NCBI RefSeq assembly: GCF_007830115.1
Contig: NZ_VLKP01000005.1
Span: 62,001-126,000 of the forward strand
From: Aerolutibacter ruishenii
GTDB taxonomy: Bacteria > Pseudomonadota > Gammaproteobacteria > Xanthomonadales > Xanthomonadaceae
DNA length: 64,000 bases
Direction of reading: 5' to 3'
The translations under genes were made by a program, and so were the position numbers. The notes beneath the pieces are model-generated. The model saw only the letters and a program-made list of their open reading frames with translations, did not search any database and had not been told where the DNA came from. This document shows, piece by piece, positions 17,544-25,943 of the stretch (position 1 is its first letter; the number at the start of each line of letters is the position of its first letter).

Positions 17544-18236
17544 TCACACCTTGCCCAACAGGGAGTGGTACCACGCCTCGAAATCGGCCTGCATGGCCGG
17601 GCTGATGGTGTGGTCGATGGGGTAAAGGCGCGTGGCGTGCTCCACGCCCAGTTGCGTGAGCCACGCATCGGCGCGCTCGGCCCAGGCCACCGGGAGCTTG
17701 CCGTCATGCATGCCGTGGCCGATGAAGCCGCGCACGTTGCGCAGGCTTTCGGCAGGGGCCAGCAGGGTTTCCAGTTCTGGCAGGATGCGTCCCGACAGCA
17801 CACCGAAGCCGGCCACCCGCTCCGGCGCCGTCAAACCCACGCTGGCGCTCATGATGCCGCCCTGGCTGAAGCCGGCGATCACGGTGCGCGCCGGTGCAAT
17901 GCCGTGCTCGCGCTGCAGGCGTTCCACCCAGCGGATGAGTGCGGTGCGGCTGGCCTCGGCTTCCTCGGGTTGGATCTGCGGGCCGTTAGGCGTGAACGCC
18001 ACGCGGAACCAGCCAAACTGCCCCGGTCCAAACGCAAGTCGCCCTTGCGGCAGCACCACCAGCACGTCCTTGCCAGCGGTGGCGGCCAGGTGGGCGAGTT
18101 GTGTTTCGTTGCCGCCCACGCCGTGCAACAGCACCAGCAAGGCGGTGGGCGTGGTGGGCGCGGGTTGGACCACACGCCACGCCAGGCCCGTATCGGTATC
18201 GCGGATCAGTTCACTCATCGTCGGCATGGTCATCAT
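17544..18236 (-). CDS. Alpha/beta hydrolase, carboxylesterase/phospholipase family
   Basis: Serine hydrolase of the phospholipase/carboxylesterase (YpfH-like) family. The 230-residue product shows the oxyanion-hole motif VLLHGVGGNE, the nucleophile motif GFSQGG (Ser about residue 133), the Asp region FIGHGMHDGKLPV and the late His in YPIDHTIS. Start choice is uncertain: ATG at 18236 is the longest, ATG at 18218 (MSELIRD) fits the family better, and neither has a good ribosome-binding site. It lies 10 bases after the dioxygenase gene on the same strand. Confidence 0.9.
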   Translation of the reverse strand: MMTMPTMSELIRDTDTGLAWRVVQPAPTTPTALLVLLHGVGGNETQLAHLAATAGKDVLVVLPQGRLAFGPGQFGWFRVAFTPNGPQIQPEEAEASRTALIRWVERLQREHGIAPARTVIAGFSQGGIMSASVGLTAPERVAGFGVLSGRILPELETLLAPAESLRNVRGFIGHGMHDGKLPVAWAERADAWLTQLGVEHATRLYPIDHTISPAMQADFEAWYHSLLGKV

Positions 18237-18246
18237 TACACCGGTC

Positions 18247-19047
18247 TCAGTGGGGCGCGTTGGCGGACGCCACGTCGCCCCACAGGTACGAATCCATCGA
18301 CAGCACGCCGTAGGTCATGCCGCCTTCGATGAAGTGCCGCGCATCGTCGGCCTGGCTGGCGCCCAGCGCCACCAGCAGCGGCAGGAAATGCTCTTCGCTG
18401 GGGTGGGCACGCTCGGCATTCGGCGCGCGGCGGCGGTAATCGACCAGGCCGTGGACGTCGTGACGAGCCACGGCGTCGCGCACCCAGTCGGCGAACTGCT
18501 GCGCGTACTCGGGGTCATGGATGTGTCGACGGAACTCGTACAGGTTGTGGGTCATGCTGCCCGAACCGACGATCAGCACGCCCTGCTCGCGCAGCGGCGC
18601 CAGCGCGGCGCCCAGGCGCAGTGCGCCGGCGGCATCGATGTCATGCGGCAACGACACCTGGAACACCGGCAGGTCGCCCTGCGGACGCAGGTGGCGCAGC
18701 GGCACCCACGCGCCGTGATCCAGCCCGCGCTGCTCATCGATGGCGACGTTGAAACCGGCATCGGCCAGCAGCGACGCGGCCTGCGCAGCAACGTCCGGCG
18801 CACCCGCCACGTCATAGCGCAGCGTGTACAGCACCGGCGGGAAGCCGCCGAAGTCGTGGATGGTCTCCGGGCGGGTCGCGGTGGTCACGCGGACGCCGCG
18901 CGTCTGCCAGTGCGGTGACACCACGAGGATCGCGCGGATGCCATGCAGCGATTCGCCCAGCGCCTGGAGGCGTGGGCCCAGTTGTCCAGGCTCCACCGCG
19001 AACATCGGTGAGCCGTGGGATACGAAGAGGGACGGTGCAATCTGCAT
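18247..19047 (-). CDS. Class III extradiol ring-cleavage dioxygenase, DODA type (YgiD-like)
   Basis: Zinc or iron dioxygenase related to plant 4,5-DOPA dioxygenase and E. coli YgiD. The 266-residue product has the metal-ligand histidines in FVSHGSPM (His11) and VVSPHWQTRG. GLDHGAWVPLRHL carries the catalytic/ligand His, and HPSEEHFLPLLVALGA is the strongest family signature. Natural substrate unknown. It is co-directional with the hydrolase gene downstream. Confidence 0.92.
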   Translation of the reverse strand: MQIAPSLFVSHGSPMFAVEPGQLGPRLQALGESLHGIRAILVVSPHWQTRGVRVTTATRPETIHDFGGFPPVLYTLRYDVAGAPDVAAQAASLLADAGFNVAIDEQRGLDHGAWVPLRHLRPQGDLPVFQVSLPHDIDAAGALRLGAALAPLREQGVLIVGSGSMTHNLYEFRRHIHDPEYAQQFADWVRDAVARHDVHGLVDYRRRAPNAERAHPSEEHFLPLLVALGASQADDARHFIEGGMTYGVLSMDSYLWGDVASANAPH

Positions 19048-19180
19048 GACGGGACTCCGGGGAATGCGCAGGCGGGGCCTGCGCCCGATGTGCCCAGTCT
19101 AGGAGTGCCTTCTGGCGGAACAAATAGCGTGAAGGATCACGTTGTGTTCCATGGATGACATCAACGTGTCGGTGCCGACG

Positions 19181-20122
19181 TCATTCCGGAAGCCGGAACT
19201 GCACCGTCCTCACCAGTTGGACATTGCCCTGGCCTGACGAGAACCGCCAGCGCCGGGCAGCCGCCAGTGCCGCCTCGTCGAAGATGCCCGATGGCGTGGC
19301 GGAGGCGACACGAGGGTCGGCGACGCTGCCATCGGGCAGGACGGTGAACGCGACGTTGACGTGCCCCTGGATACGCCGATTGGCTGCTGCACCTGGATAA
19401 CGTGGGGGCACGTCCTGCAGCAGCGTGCGTGAGGGGTTGGACACCGCCGCGGCAGCAGGCGGCTGCCTGGCTGCAACCTCGGCCGGTCGCGGTGGTGACG
19501 CCGCCTGTGCCGGGGCAGCGATCGGGGCGGGAGGCTGGGATGCGACGGGCCGGGAGGCAACCACCGCGGACGCAGTGGAGGAAGGCGCATCGGCTGTCGC
19601 TTTGGCCGGCATCGAAGCCGGGGCCACGGCTTCACCCACGGCCGGGACTTGCGCGGCACGGCGGGCGGCTTCGCGATCCGCCTGCAATAACGCATCGCGC
19701 AGTCGCGGCAATGCAGGCGCCTCGGGGTTCATCCTGTCCAGTAACGCCACCAACCGCTTGCCCTCGACGGGATCGCCACGATCCAACGTCTTCTCGATGG
19801 CAATCAGCAGGTAGGGTTGCAGTTCCTCCAGGGCGGCACGCATCGCGCCGTCATCCGCGCCTTCCCGCCGAAGCGCCTCGCGCTGGGACAGGTACAACTC
19901 GATCGCACCGCCGGGGGTATGGATCCGCTGCTCACGCAGCGCCTTCTGGACACGACGCTGGAATGTCGCGTCATTGTCACTGGAGTCAATCGCCGCGATC
20001 CCGTCAGCGGCAAGGCTGGCGTCTCCCGTCCCGCCGCCAGTGCCAGGTTCCGACCCGCACCCCGATGCCATCACGAGGGCGATGAGCGCCGCCGCGCCGC
20101 GGATTCGCGTGCCCCATGCCAT
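19181..20122 (-). CDS. TonB-domain lipoprotein with central coiled/TPR-poor region
   Basis: The 313-residue product begins with a signal ending in LVMASGC (Cys22), read as a lipobox. A helical region (LQKALREQ to ALLQADREAARRAAQ) follows, then an Ala/Pro-rich linker (about residues 160-225). The C-terminal TonB-family domain contains RYPGAAANRRIQGHVNVAFTVLPDGSV and FDEAALAAARRWRF. True TonB is an inner-membrane protein; a lipid-anchored TonB-like domain points to an energy-independent or periplasm-spanning role. No ExbB/ExbD genes are adjacent. The ATG at 20122 follows GGGGG by six bases; the longer frame upstream is unsupported. Confidence 0.8.
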   Translation of the reverse strand: MAWGTRIRGAAALIALVMASGCGSEPGTGGGTGDASLAADGIAAIDSSDNDATFQRRVQKALREQRIHTPGGAIELYLSQREALRREGADDGAMRAALEELQPYLLIAIEKTLDRGDPVEGKRLVALLDRMNPEAPALPRLRDALLQADREAARRAAQVPAVGEAVAPASMPAKATADAPSSTASAVVASRPVASQPPAPIAAPAQAASPPRPAEVAARQPPAAAAVSNPSRTLLQDVPPRYPGAAANRRIQGHVNVAFTVLPDGSVADPRVASATPSGIFDEAALAAARRWRFSSGQGNVQLVRTVQFRLPE

Positions 20123-20285
20123 GGTGTTCCCCCCTGATGTACGTGGCTGCGCAGGGTAGGAGTCGAATATGACCGGGTGACGGCATGCGGCCAACGCTCG
20201 AGGCATGACAGGTTGCGTATGCTTTTTCCTCCATACTGCCGGACCTGTTGACGTGATCTCCCCTGTCGCCACGGCGGATCCTCCC

Positions 20286-21311
20286 ATGGCATCACTGGCA
20301 AGCCCCGTGGTGGTCATTGCCCACCGTGGCGCCAGTGCCTTGCGCCCCGAACACACGCTGGCCGCCTATGCGCAGGCCATCGCCGATGGCGCGGACTTCA
20401 TCGAGCCGGACCTGGTCGCCACACGCGACGGCGTCCTGGTGGCGCGCCATGAGAACGAGATCGGCAGCACCACTGACGTGGCCATGTTCCCCGGGTTCGC
20501 CGATCGCCGTCGTCGGCAGGTCATCGATGGCGAGGCGGTCGAGGGATGGTTTACCGAAGACTTCACCCTGGCGGAACTGAAGATATTGCGCGCCCGCGAG
20601 CGCCTGCCCCAGCTTCGTTCCACGCGGCACGACGGCCGGTTCCCGATCGCAACGCTGGACGAAGTCATCGAACTGGTCGCCGCCGAGTCCGCGCGATTGG
20701 GCCGGATGGTCGGCCTGATCCCGGAGATCAAACACCCCACCCATTTCCAACGCCTCGGGTTGCCCATGGAGGACCGCTTGCTGGAGCGACTGCATGCGCA
20801 CGCTTACACGCGCCGGGCACCGGTGGTGATCCAGTCGCTCGAGGTCGGCAACCTGCGCTACCTGAGCGAGCGCCTGGTTGGGCGCCCGAATATCCGGCTG
20901 CTGCAATTGCTCGGAGCGCCGGACGAATGCCCTGCCGACCCGGTCGATGGCGATGGGGGTCGGCTGCGCTACGGCCAGATGATGACGCCCGCGGGCCTGC
21001 GTGCGATCACGACATACGCGCAGGTGATCGGCCCGCCGTCGCGCGCGGTCGTGCCCGTGACGGCACAGGGGGCGCTGGGCATGCCGACGTCCCTGGTGCG
21101 CGACGCCCATGCCGCCGGCCTGCAGGTGCAGCCGTACACCTTCCGCCCGGAGAACCACTTCCTGCCGCGCGTGCTGTGGCAGGGCGAGGATCCGCGCACG
21201 GTCAATCCCGAAGGCTCGATCGCCGAGATCCGCGCCTGCCTGGTGGCCGGCATCGATGGTTTTTTCACCGATCACCCGGCCATCGGTCGCAAGGCGGTGG
21301 ACGGGCGCTGA
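20286..21311 (+). CDS. Glycerophosphodiester phosphodiesterase
   Basis: Hydrolyses glycerophosphodiesters to glycerol-3-phosphate and an alcohol. The 341-residue product has the catalytic HRGASALRPEHTLAAY block (His/Arg), the metal site EPDLVATRDGVLVARHE, the GLIPEIKHP block (Glu-x-Lys) and the C-terminal GIDGFFTDHPAIG. This is the GlpQ-type layout. Start at 20286 is conservative; an in-frame ATG at 20205 would add 27 residues that do not look like a clean signal peptide. GlpQ relatives are periplasmic, so localisation is uncertain. Confidence 0.92.
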   Translation: MASLASPVVVIAHRGASALRPEHTLAAYAQAIADGADFIEPDLVATRDGVLVARHENEIGSTTDVAMFPGFADRRRRQVIDGEAVEGWFTEDFTLAELKILRARERLPQLRSTRHDGRFPIATLDEVIELVAAESARLGRMVGLIPEIKHPTHFQRLGLPMEDRLLERLHAHAYTRRAPVVIQSLEVGNLRYLSERLVGRPNIRLLQLLGAPDECPADPVDGDGGRLRYGQMMTPAGLRAITTYAQVIGPPSRAVVPVTAQGALGMPTSLVRDAHAAGLQVQPYTFRPENHFLPRVLWQGEDPRTVNPEGSIAEIRACLVAGIDGFFTDHPAIGRKAVDGR

Positions 21312-21485
21312 GCCGGTCGTGGCGGTGACGGCCGTCAACGCCTGTCACGTGTGGAAAAGTGCGCGCACCCCGCAATGGCAATGCGCGGTGTGGGCAGCGT
21401 CCAACCGTTTGCGTCGCGGTCCGTGAGACCGTCGGTCGGCAGGCTGGCCCGGTGCCCTCCCTGTTCACCCCATCGCGCCCGGTTA

Positions 21486-21501
21486 TGACTAATATTAGTC
21501 A
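21486..21501. promoter_or_regulatory. Palindromic LexA-type operator abutting the lexA start codon
   Basis: TGACTAATATTAGTCA is a perfect 16-bp palindrome ending one base before the lexA ATG. Its ACTAAT/ATTAGT half-sites resemble the TTAGTA-type LexA boxes known in xanthomonads more than the E. coli CTGT-N8-ACAG box. Autoregulation of the operon is the likely role. No Shine-Dalgarno is visible between it and the start. Confidence 0.75.
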
Positions 21502-21502
21502 C

Positions 21503-22120
21503 ATGAGCCTGACCGACACCCAACGCGCCATCCTCGACTTCATCCGCCAGCGGGTGGAGACCGACGGCGTGCCGCCCAGCCAGCTGGAGATCGCCGCAGC
21601 CTTTGGTTTCCGCCAGAACAAGTCGGCGGGCTACCACCTCAGGGCGCTGGAGGACGCGGGCGCCATCGAGCGCGTGCCGGGCCAGGCGCGCGGTATCCGG
21701 CTGGTGGAGCGGCGACCGCGGCGACGTGCCCGCCCCGAGCAATTGCGCCTGCCGGTGCTGGGCCAGGTGGCGGCCGGCCCACCCATCGCTGCCGATATCG
21801 GCAGCGATGCGGAGATCCTCATTGACCGGGTGCTGTTCTCCCCCACCCCCGACTACCTGCTGCGGGTAAAGGGTGACTCGATGCGCGAGGACGGCATCTT
21901 CGACGGCGATCTGGTGGCCGTGCACCGTACCAGTGAGGCGCGCAACGGCCAGGTGGTGGTGGCGCGGATCGACGGTGAGATCACCATCAAGCGGCTGGAG
22001 TTGCGCACGGGGCACCTGCGCCTGTTGCCGCGCAACCCGGACTTCGCGCCCATCGAGGTGCCGGCCGGCGCCGACTTCGCCATTGAAGGCATCTACTGCG
22101 GCCTGGTGCGGCAGGGGTGA
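21503..22120 (+). CDS. lexA: LexA-family SOS repressor (LexA2 of the imuAB-dnaE2 cassette)
   Basis: Transcriptional repressor of the SOS response that self-cleaves with RecA. The 205-residue product has an N-terminal winged helix-turn-helix (SLTDTQRAILDFIRQRVE to SAGYHLRALEDAGAIER). The Ala91-Gly92 cleavage site lies in QVAAGPP, with the catalytic pair Ser126 (KGDSMRED) and Lys163 (GEITIKRLE). The ATG at 21503 is preferred over one at 21485 because the upstream operator palindrome covers 21486-21501. It heads the mutagenesis operon and almost certainly regulates it. Confidence 0.94.
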   Translation: MSLTDTQRAILDFIRQRVETDGVPPSQLEIAAAFGFRQNKSAGYHLRALEDAGAIERVPGQARGIRLVERRPRRRARPEQLRLPVLGQVAAGPPIAADIGSDAEILIDRVLFSPTPDYLLRVKGDSMREDGIFDGDLVAVHRTSEARNGQVVVARIDGEITIKRLELRTGHLRLLPRNPDFAPIEVPAGADFAIEGIYCGLVRQG

Positions 22121-22122
22121 GC

Positions 22123-22779
22123 ATGGGTGCGGTGATGCCACTGGAAGCCCTGCTGGATGCGCGCCGGGTATGGCGCGGGCAGTCGCATGCGATGCCGTTG
22201 TCCACCTGTCCAACCGGCCATGGCGCGCTGGATGCGGCCCTGCCCACCGGCGGCTGGCCGGAGGCAGCGCTGACCGAGTTGCTGTTGCCCGCACCGGGTA
22301 TGGGCGAGTTGCAACTGCTGTGGCCCACGCTGGCGCGGTTGTCGGCGCCTCAGGCGTCGCTGCAGACAGCAGACGGGCGCGTCATCGCCGTGGTGGCACC
22401 GCCGTGGTTGCCGTATGCCCCGGCATGGCAGGCCGCGGGCGTGCACCTGCCCAACCTGCAGGTGGTCCGCTGCGAAGGCCGCGACGCACTGTGGGCCGCC
22501 GAGCAGTGCCTGCGCTCGGCCGCGTGCGCGGCGGTGCTGTGCTGGCCGGAAAAAGCCAACGATCGCGCCCTGCGCCGTCTGCAGGTAGCGGCGGAAACCG
22601 GACAGTGCCTGGGCTTTGCCTTCCGTGATCCGCAAGCGGCGCGCAATCCCTCCCCGGCCGCGCTGCGCCTGCTACTGGAAGGCCGTTCGCGGGAAGGTGA
22701 ACCGGCCCGCGTGCGCGTGCTCAAGTGTCGCGGCGGTGCCGTCCCGGCGCACCCGCTTCCGCTGCGCGTCGCGCATTGA
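22123..22779 (+). CDS. imuA: SOS translesion accessory protein ImuA
   Basis: ImuA is a RecA-like-fold accessory protein that works with ImuB and DnaE2 in damage-induced mutagenesis. The 218-residue product shows the family block CPTGHGALDAALPTGGWPEAALTELLLP near the N-terminus, then WPTLARL and a C-terminal RVLKCRGGAVPAHPLPLRV. The ATG at 22123 has AGGGG upstream and lies 2 bases after the lexA stop, with a GTG at 22117 as overlap alternative. It belongs to the lexA-imuA-imuB-dnaE2 operon. Confidence 0.92.
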   Translation: MGAVMPLEALLDARRVWRGQSHAMPLSTCPTGHGALDAALPTGGWPEAALTELLLPAPGMGELQLLWPTLARLSAPQASLQTADGRVIAVVAPPWLPYAPAWQAAGVHLPNLQVVRCEGRDALWAAEQCLRSAACAAVLCWPEKANDRALRRLQVAAETGQCLGFAFRDPQAARNPSPAALRLLLEGRSREGEPARVRVLKCRGGAVPAHPLPLRVAH

Positions 22780-22791
22780 TGCGGAGCGCAC

Positions 22792-24297
22792 ATGCACTGG
22801 GCTTGTCTGCTGCTGCCGCAACTGGCGCTGGATGGCGTCCTCCGCCGCCACCCTTCACCGCACGAACCGTTGGCGCTGCTCACCGGGCCAGCGCAACGGC
22901 GCGTGCTGCATGCGGTGAATCCGGCTGCCAAGACCCTCGGCTTGCGCGCGGGCATGGGCTGGGCCGCGGCGCAGGCGTTGTGCAGCGGCTTCACCACCGT
23001 CGAACATGACCCCGAGGCCACCGAACGTCTCCGCCGGTTGTTGGCAGCATGGGCCTACGGGTTCAGCTCGCAGGTCAGCACCGACCTGCCACACGCCGTC
23101 GTGCTGGAGGTGGGTGGCAGCCTGAAGCTGTTCGGTCCATGGCCGCGCTTCGAGGCCCGCTTGCGCGAGGAGTTGCAGGCGCTGGGCATTCGCCATCGCA
23201 TCACCTTGGCGCCCAACCCGCAGGCCGCGCGCCTGCTGGGCAACGTGGGCGATGGGCTGGCGTTGGACGACGACGACCTGGTGACCGGGCTGGGCCGCAT
23301 TCCGGTGGATCGCGCGGGGCTGCCTTCGGAGGTGGCCACCGCGCTTTCGCGCATGGGCCTGCGCCGGTTGCAGCAGGTATTCGCCCTGCCTCGTGACGGG
23401 CTGGCGCGACGCTTCCCCAGGGACCTGCTGTCCTGGCTGGACACCGTGCGTGGCCTGCAGGAGGCACCCCTGCGCCATTACCGGCCACCCGACCGTTTCG
23501 ATTCGCGCATCGAACTGGAACACGAAGTCGAATCCAGCCAAGCCCTGCTGTTCCCGCTACGTCGGCTGACCGCCGACCTGGCGGCGTTCCTCGCCGGGCG
23601 CGACGGTGGCGTGCAACGGTTCGTGCTGCGGCTGGAGCATGACCGTCGCACCGATACCGAAGTGGTGGTCGGCCTACTGGCCCCCGAGCGCGAGGCCAGC
23701 GTGTTGTTTGAACTGGCTCGCGGCCGGCTGGAACAGGCACGCGTACCCGCACCGGTACGGGGCCTGCGCCTGCTGGCACGCGAACTGCCATCGTTCGTTC
23801 CCGCGCGCCGCGATCTGTTCGACCTGCGCCCGCAGCAGGCCGTGCCATGGCTGCAGTTGCGCGAACGCCTGCGCGCCCGTCTGGGCGATGACGCGGTGCA
23901 TGGTTTGGCCGTGCAGGCGGACCATCGCCCCGAACACGCATGGCGACGTCTGGATCGTGACGATGCGCTGACGATAAAGCCACCTGTATCCAGACGAGTC
24001 CGCACATCAGCTGTATCGTCCAGTGTCGAGGTCATCACCCCATTGCCGGGAGAACTCGACAACGGCATCCCCATTCCACGGCTTCGCCCGGGTTGGCTGC
24101 TATCCGAGCCCCACCCCCTGCCCGACCACGGTCTGCGCCTGCTCGCGGGCCCCGAACGCATCGAATCGGGTTGGTGGGATGACGGGGACGCACGCCGTGA
24201 CTATTACCTGATAGAGACCGGCACGGGACAGCGCGGCTGGGCGTGGTGCCCCGCGGGTACGCACGGGCCGTGGACCCTGCATGGGTGGTTCGCATGA
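22792..24297 (+). CDS. imuB: Y-family polymerase-like protein ImuB
   Basis: ImuB is a catalytically inactive Y-family polymerase homologue that acts as hub between the beta clamp, ImuA and DnaE2. The 501-residue product begins HWACLLLPQLALDGVLRR, where an active enzyme would have the DMDAFF-type catalytic acids; these are absent as expected. It contains AAAQALCSGF, the LEVGGSLKLFG and RLLG blocks and the helix-hairpin region GLRRLQQVFALPRDGLARRF. The last part (RDYYLIETGTGQRGWAWCP) is typical of the ImuB tail. It starts 12 bases after imuA. Confidence 0.94.
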   Translation: MHWACLLLPQLALDGVLRRHPSPHEPLALLTGPAQRRVLHAVNPAAKTLGLRAGMGWAAAQALCSGFTTVEHDPEATERLRRLLAAWAYGFSSQVSTDLPHAVVLEVGGSLKLFGPWPRFEARLREELQALGIRHRITLAPNPQAARLLGNVGDGLALDDDDLVTGLGRIPVDRAGLPSEVATALSRMGLRRLQQVFALPRDGLARRFPRDLLSWLDTVRGLQEAPLRHYRPPDRFDSRIELEHEVESSQALLFPLRRLTADLAAFLAGRDGGVQRFVLRLEHDRRTDTEVVVGLLAPEREASVLFELARGRLEQARVPAPVRGLRLLARELPSFVPARRDLFDLRPQQAVPWLQLRERLRARLGDDAVHGLAVQADHRPEHAWRRLDRDDALTIKPPVSRRVRTSAVSSSVEVITPLPGELDNGIPIPRLRPGWLLSEPHPLPDHGLRLLAGPERIESGWWDDGDARRDYYLIETGTGQRGWAWCPAGTHGPWTLHGWFA

Positions 24298-24356
24298 GAT
24301 GCGAATCACCTCCGCCTTGCATAATAGGCCACACGTTATCTCCACTTGTCTTGAAA

Positions 24357-25892
24357 ATGGCCACGACAATCGAACAGGTCCGCGCGTACTACAACCAGTT
24401 TCCATACTCGTCCCACGCTTATCCCCACAGCGCGCCGGAACAACTGCAGGCGATTGCCCACATTTTCGGACACTCGGCGCCATCCGTGGGCACGGCCCGG
24501 GTATTGGAGCTGGGGGCGGCGGCTGGTGGCAACCTGATTCCCGCGGCAATTCGCAACCCGGGAATGCGCGCCGTGGGCGTGGATCTGTCGGACGTACAGG
24601 TTGAGATGGCACGAGCCCGCGCGCGCGAGGTAGGGCTGGACAACATTGAGTTCATCCAGGCGGATCTGGCCCAGCTGGAAAGTGAAGCCCTCGGGGAGTT
24701 CGACTACATCATCTGCCATGGACTGTACAGCTGGGTTCCACCACAGGTGCAAGAGGCCATGTTGCGAATCTTCGGCCAAAACCTTGCATCCGGAGGGCTG
24801 GCCTTCGTCAGCTACAACACCTATCCGGGGTGGAAAGGCAAGGAAATGATCCGCGACGCGATGCTGCTGCATGCGAGCCAATGCACATCGGCAGTGGAAC
24901 GGATCGCCCATGCAAAGGCCATGGTGGGATTCCTGCAACAGGCAGTAGCACCGGGAAGCGTCATGTCGGCTGCACTGACGGAAAGTGCAGCCCTGATCAA
25001 GGGGGCGGGAGACCAGTATCTTGCGCATGAGTACCTGGAGCCCTACAACCTGCCGTGTTATTTCCAGGATTTCGTGGCGCGCGCTGCCGAATATGGGTTG
25101 GCTTACCTTGCCGAGGCCGAGCCCTCGATGATGGTTCCAGCCAATTACGGTGCGAACATGGCAAACGCTTTGAGTCGAACCTTTGGCCACGACCAGGTAA
25201 GGATGGAGCAATACCTGGATTTCGCGGTCAACCGTGCGTTCCGCCAGACCATATTGGCGAAGGTGACGGCTGGCGCTTCCAAGGCGTTCCGAATGGAGCG
25301 GACTCGGCTCCACTCGCTCCACTACTCCGCCAACCTGCCCTGCCGGAGTGGCTCAAGCACCTTTGATGGCACCCCCCAAGGCTATGGTGCGGGCAGGACG
25401 CCCTCCCTGGAACTCACGCATGGCGCATTGAAGCACGCGGTGGATACGCTCACCGATGCCTGGCCCGGCTCGGTCACGCGCGATGAACTGGTTGAGCGGG
25501 CAAGCACGCTTTCCACCGGATTGGCTGGCATGGACCTCAGCCAGATTCCCCACGCTGTCGATGAACTGCTCGAATACCTCGTCATGCGAGGCCTGGCCAG
25601 GATCCGCATGGAGGCGGTACCGCTCGCCGGTGCTGTGCCCTCCCGCCCGACCTTGGAGCCCTCGGCGCGAAGAATGCTGCAGACGTTGGAGAAAGGTCAT
25701 TCGCCCGACATCGCCAACCTCTGGCATGAAAGTGTGGATTTGACCCCGGCCGAGCACCAGGTGCTTTCGTTGCTGGATGGAACACATGACGTCGAGGCGT
25801 TGGCTCGACTTGTCTCCGACCATGGCGACGCCACGCCCCCCGTATCCGAAACGCTTGAGGCCCTGCGGCGGAAAAGCCTGATTTCAAGATGA
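24357..25892 (+). CDS. SAM-dependent methyltransferase with methyltransferase-regulatory domain
   Basis: The 511-residue product has a class I methyltransferase core with VLELGAAAGGNLIP (motif I, SAM binding, about residue 49), VGVDLSDVQVEMARARA, FIQADLAQL and FDYIICHGLYSWVP. A large C-terminal region follows of the type seen in bacterial protein-lysine methyltransferase regulatory domains (LAHEYLEPYNLPCYFQDFVARA, FRQTILAK). Substrate unknown. It sits between imuB and dnaE2 in the same direction, 59 bases after imuB and 51 before dnaE2. Its base usage is less extreme in G+C than its neighbours, consistent with insertion into the operon. Confidence 0.88.
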   Translation: MATTIEQVRAYYNQFPYSSHAYPHSAPEQLQAIAHIFGHSAPSVGTARVLELGAAAGGNLIPAAIRNPGMRAVGVDLSDVQVEMARARAREVGLDNIEFIQADLAQLESEALGEFDYIICHGLYSWVPPQVQEAMLRIFGQNLASGGLAFVSYNTYPGWKGKEMIRDAMLLHASQCTSAVERIAHAKAMVGFLQQAVAPGSVMSAALTESAALIKGAGDQYLAHEYLEPYNLPCYFQDFVARAAEYGLAYLAEAEPSMMVPANYGANMANALSRTFGHDQVRMEQYLDFAVNRAFRQTILAKVTAGASKAFRMERTRLHSLHYSANLPCRSGSSTFDGTPQGYGAGRTPSLELTHGALKHAVDTLTDAWPGSVTRDELVERASTLSTGLAGMDLSQIPHAVDELLEYLVMRGLARIRMEAVPLAGAVPSRPTLEPSARRMLQTLEKGHSPDIANLWHESVDLTPAEHQVLSLLDGTHDVEALARLVSDHGDATPPVSETLEALRRKSLISR

Positions 25893-25943
25893 AGTCGTGC
25901 AATCCGGCGATGGCCATCGGGGCATTGTCACGGCACCTGACAC

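Noticed and set aside
24294-25943. Insertion element as the cause of the gene between imuB and dnaE2
   Set aside because: No transposase, terminal inverted repeats or target duplications were seen around the methyltransferase gene.
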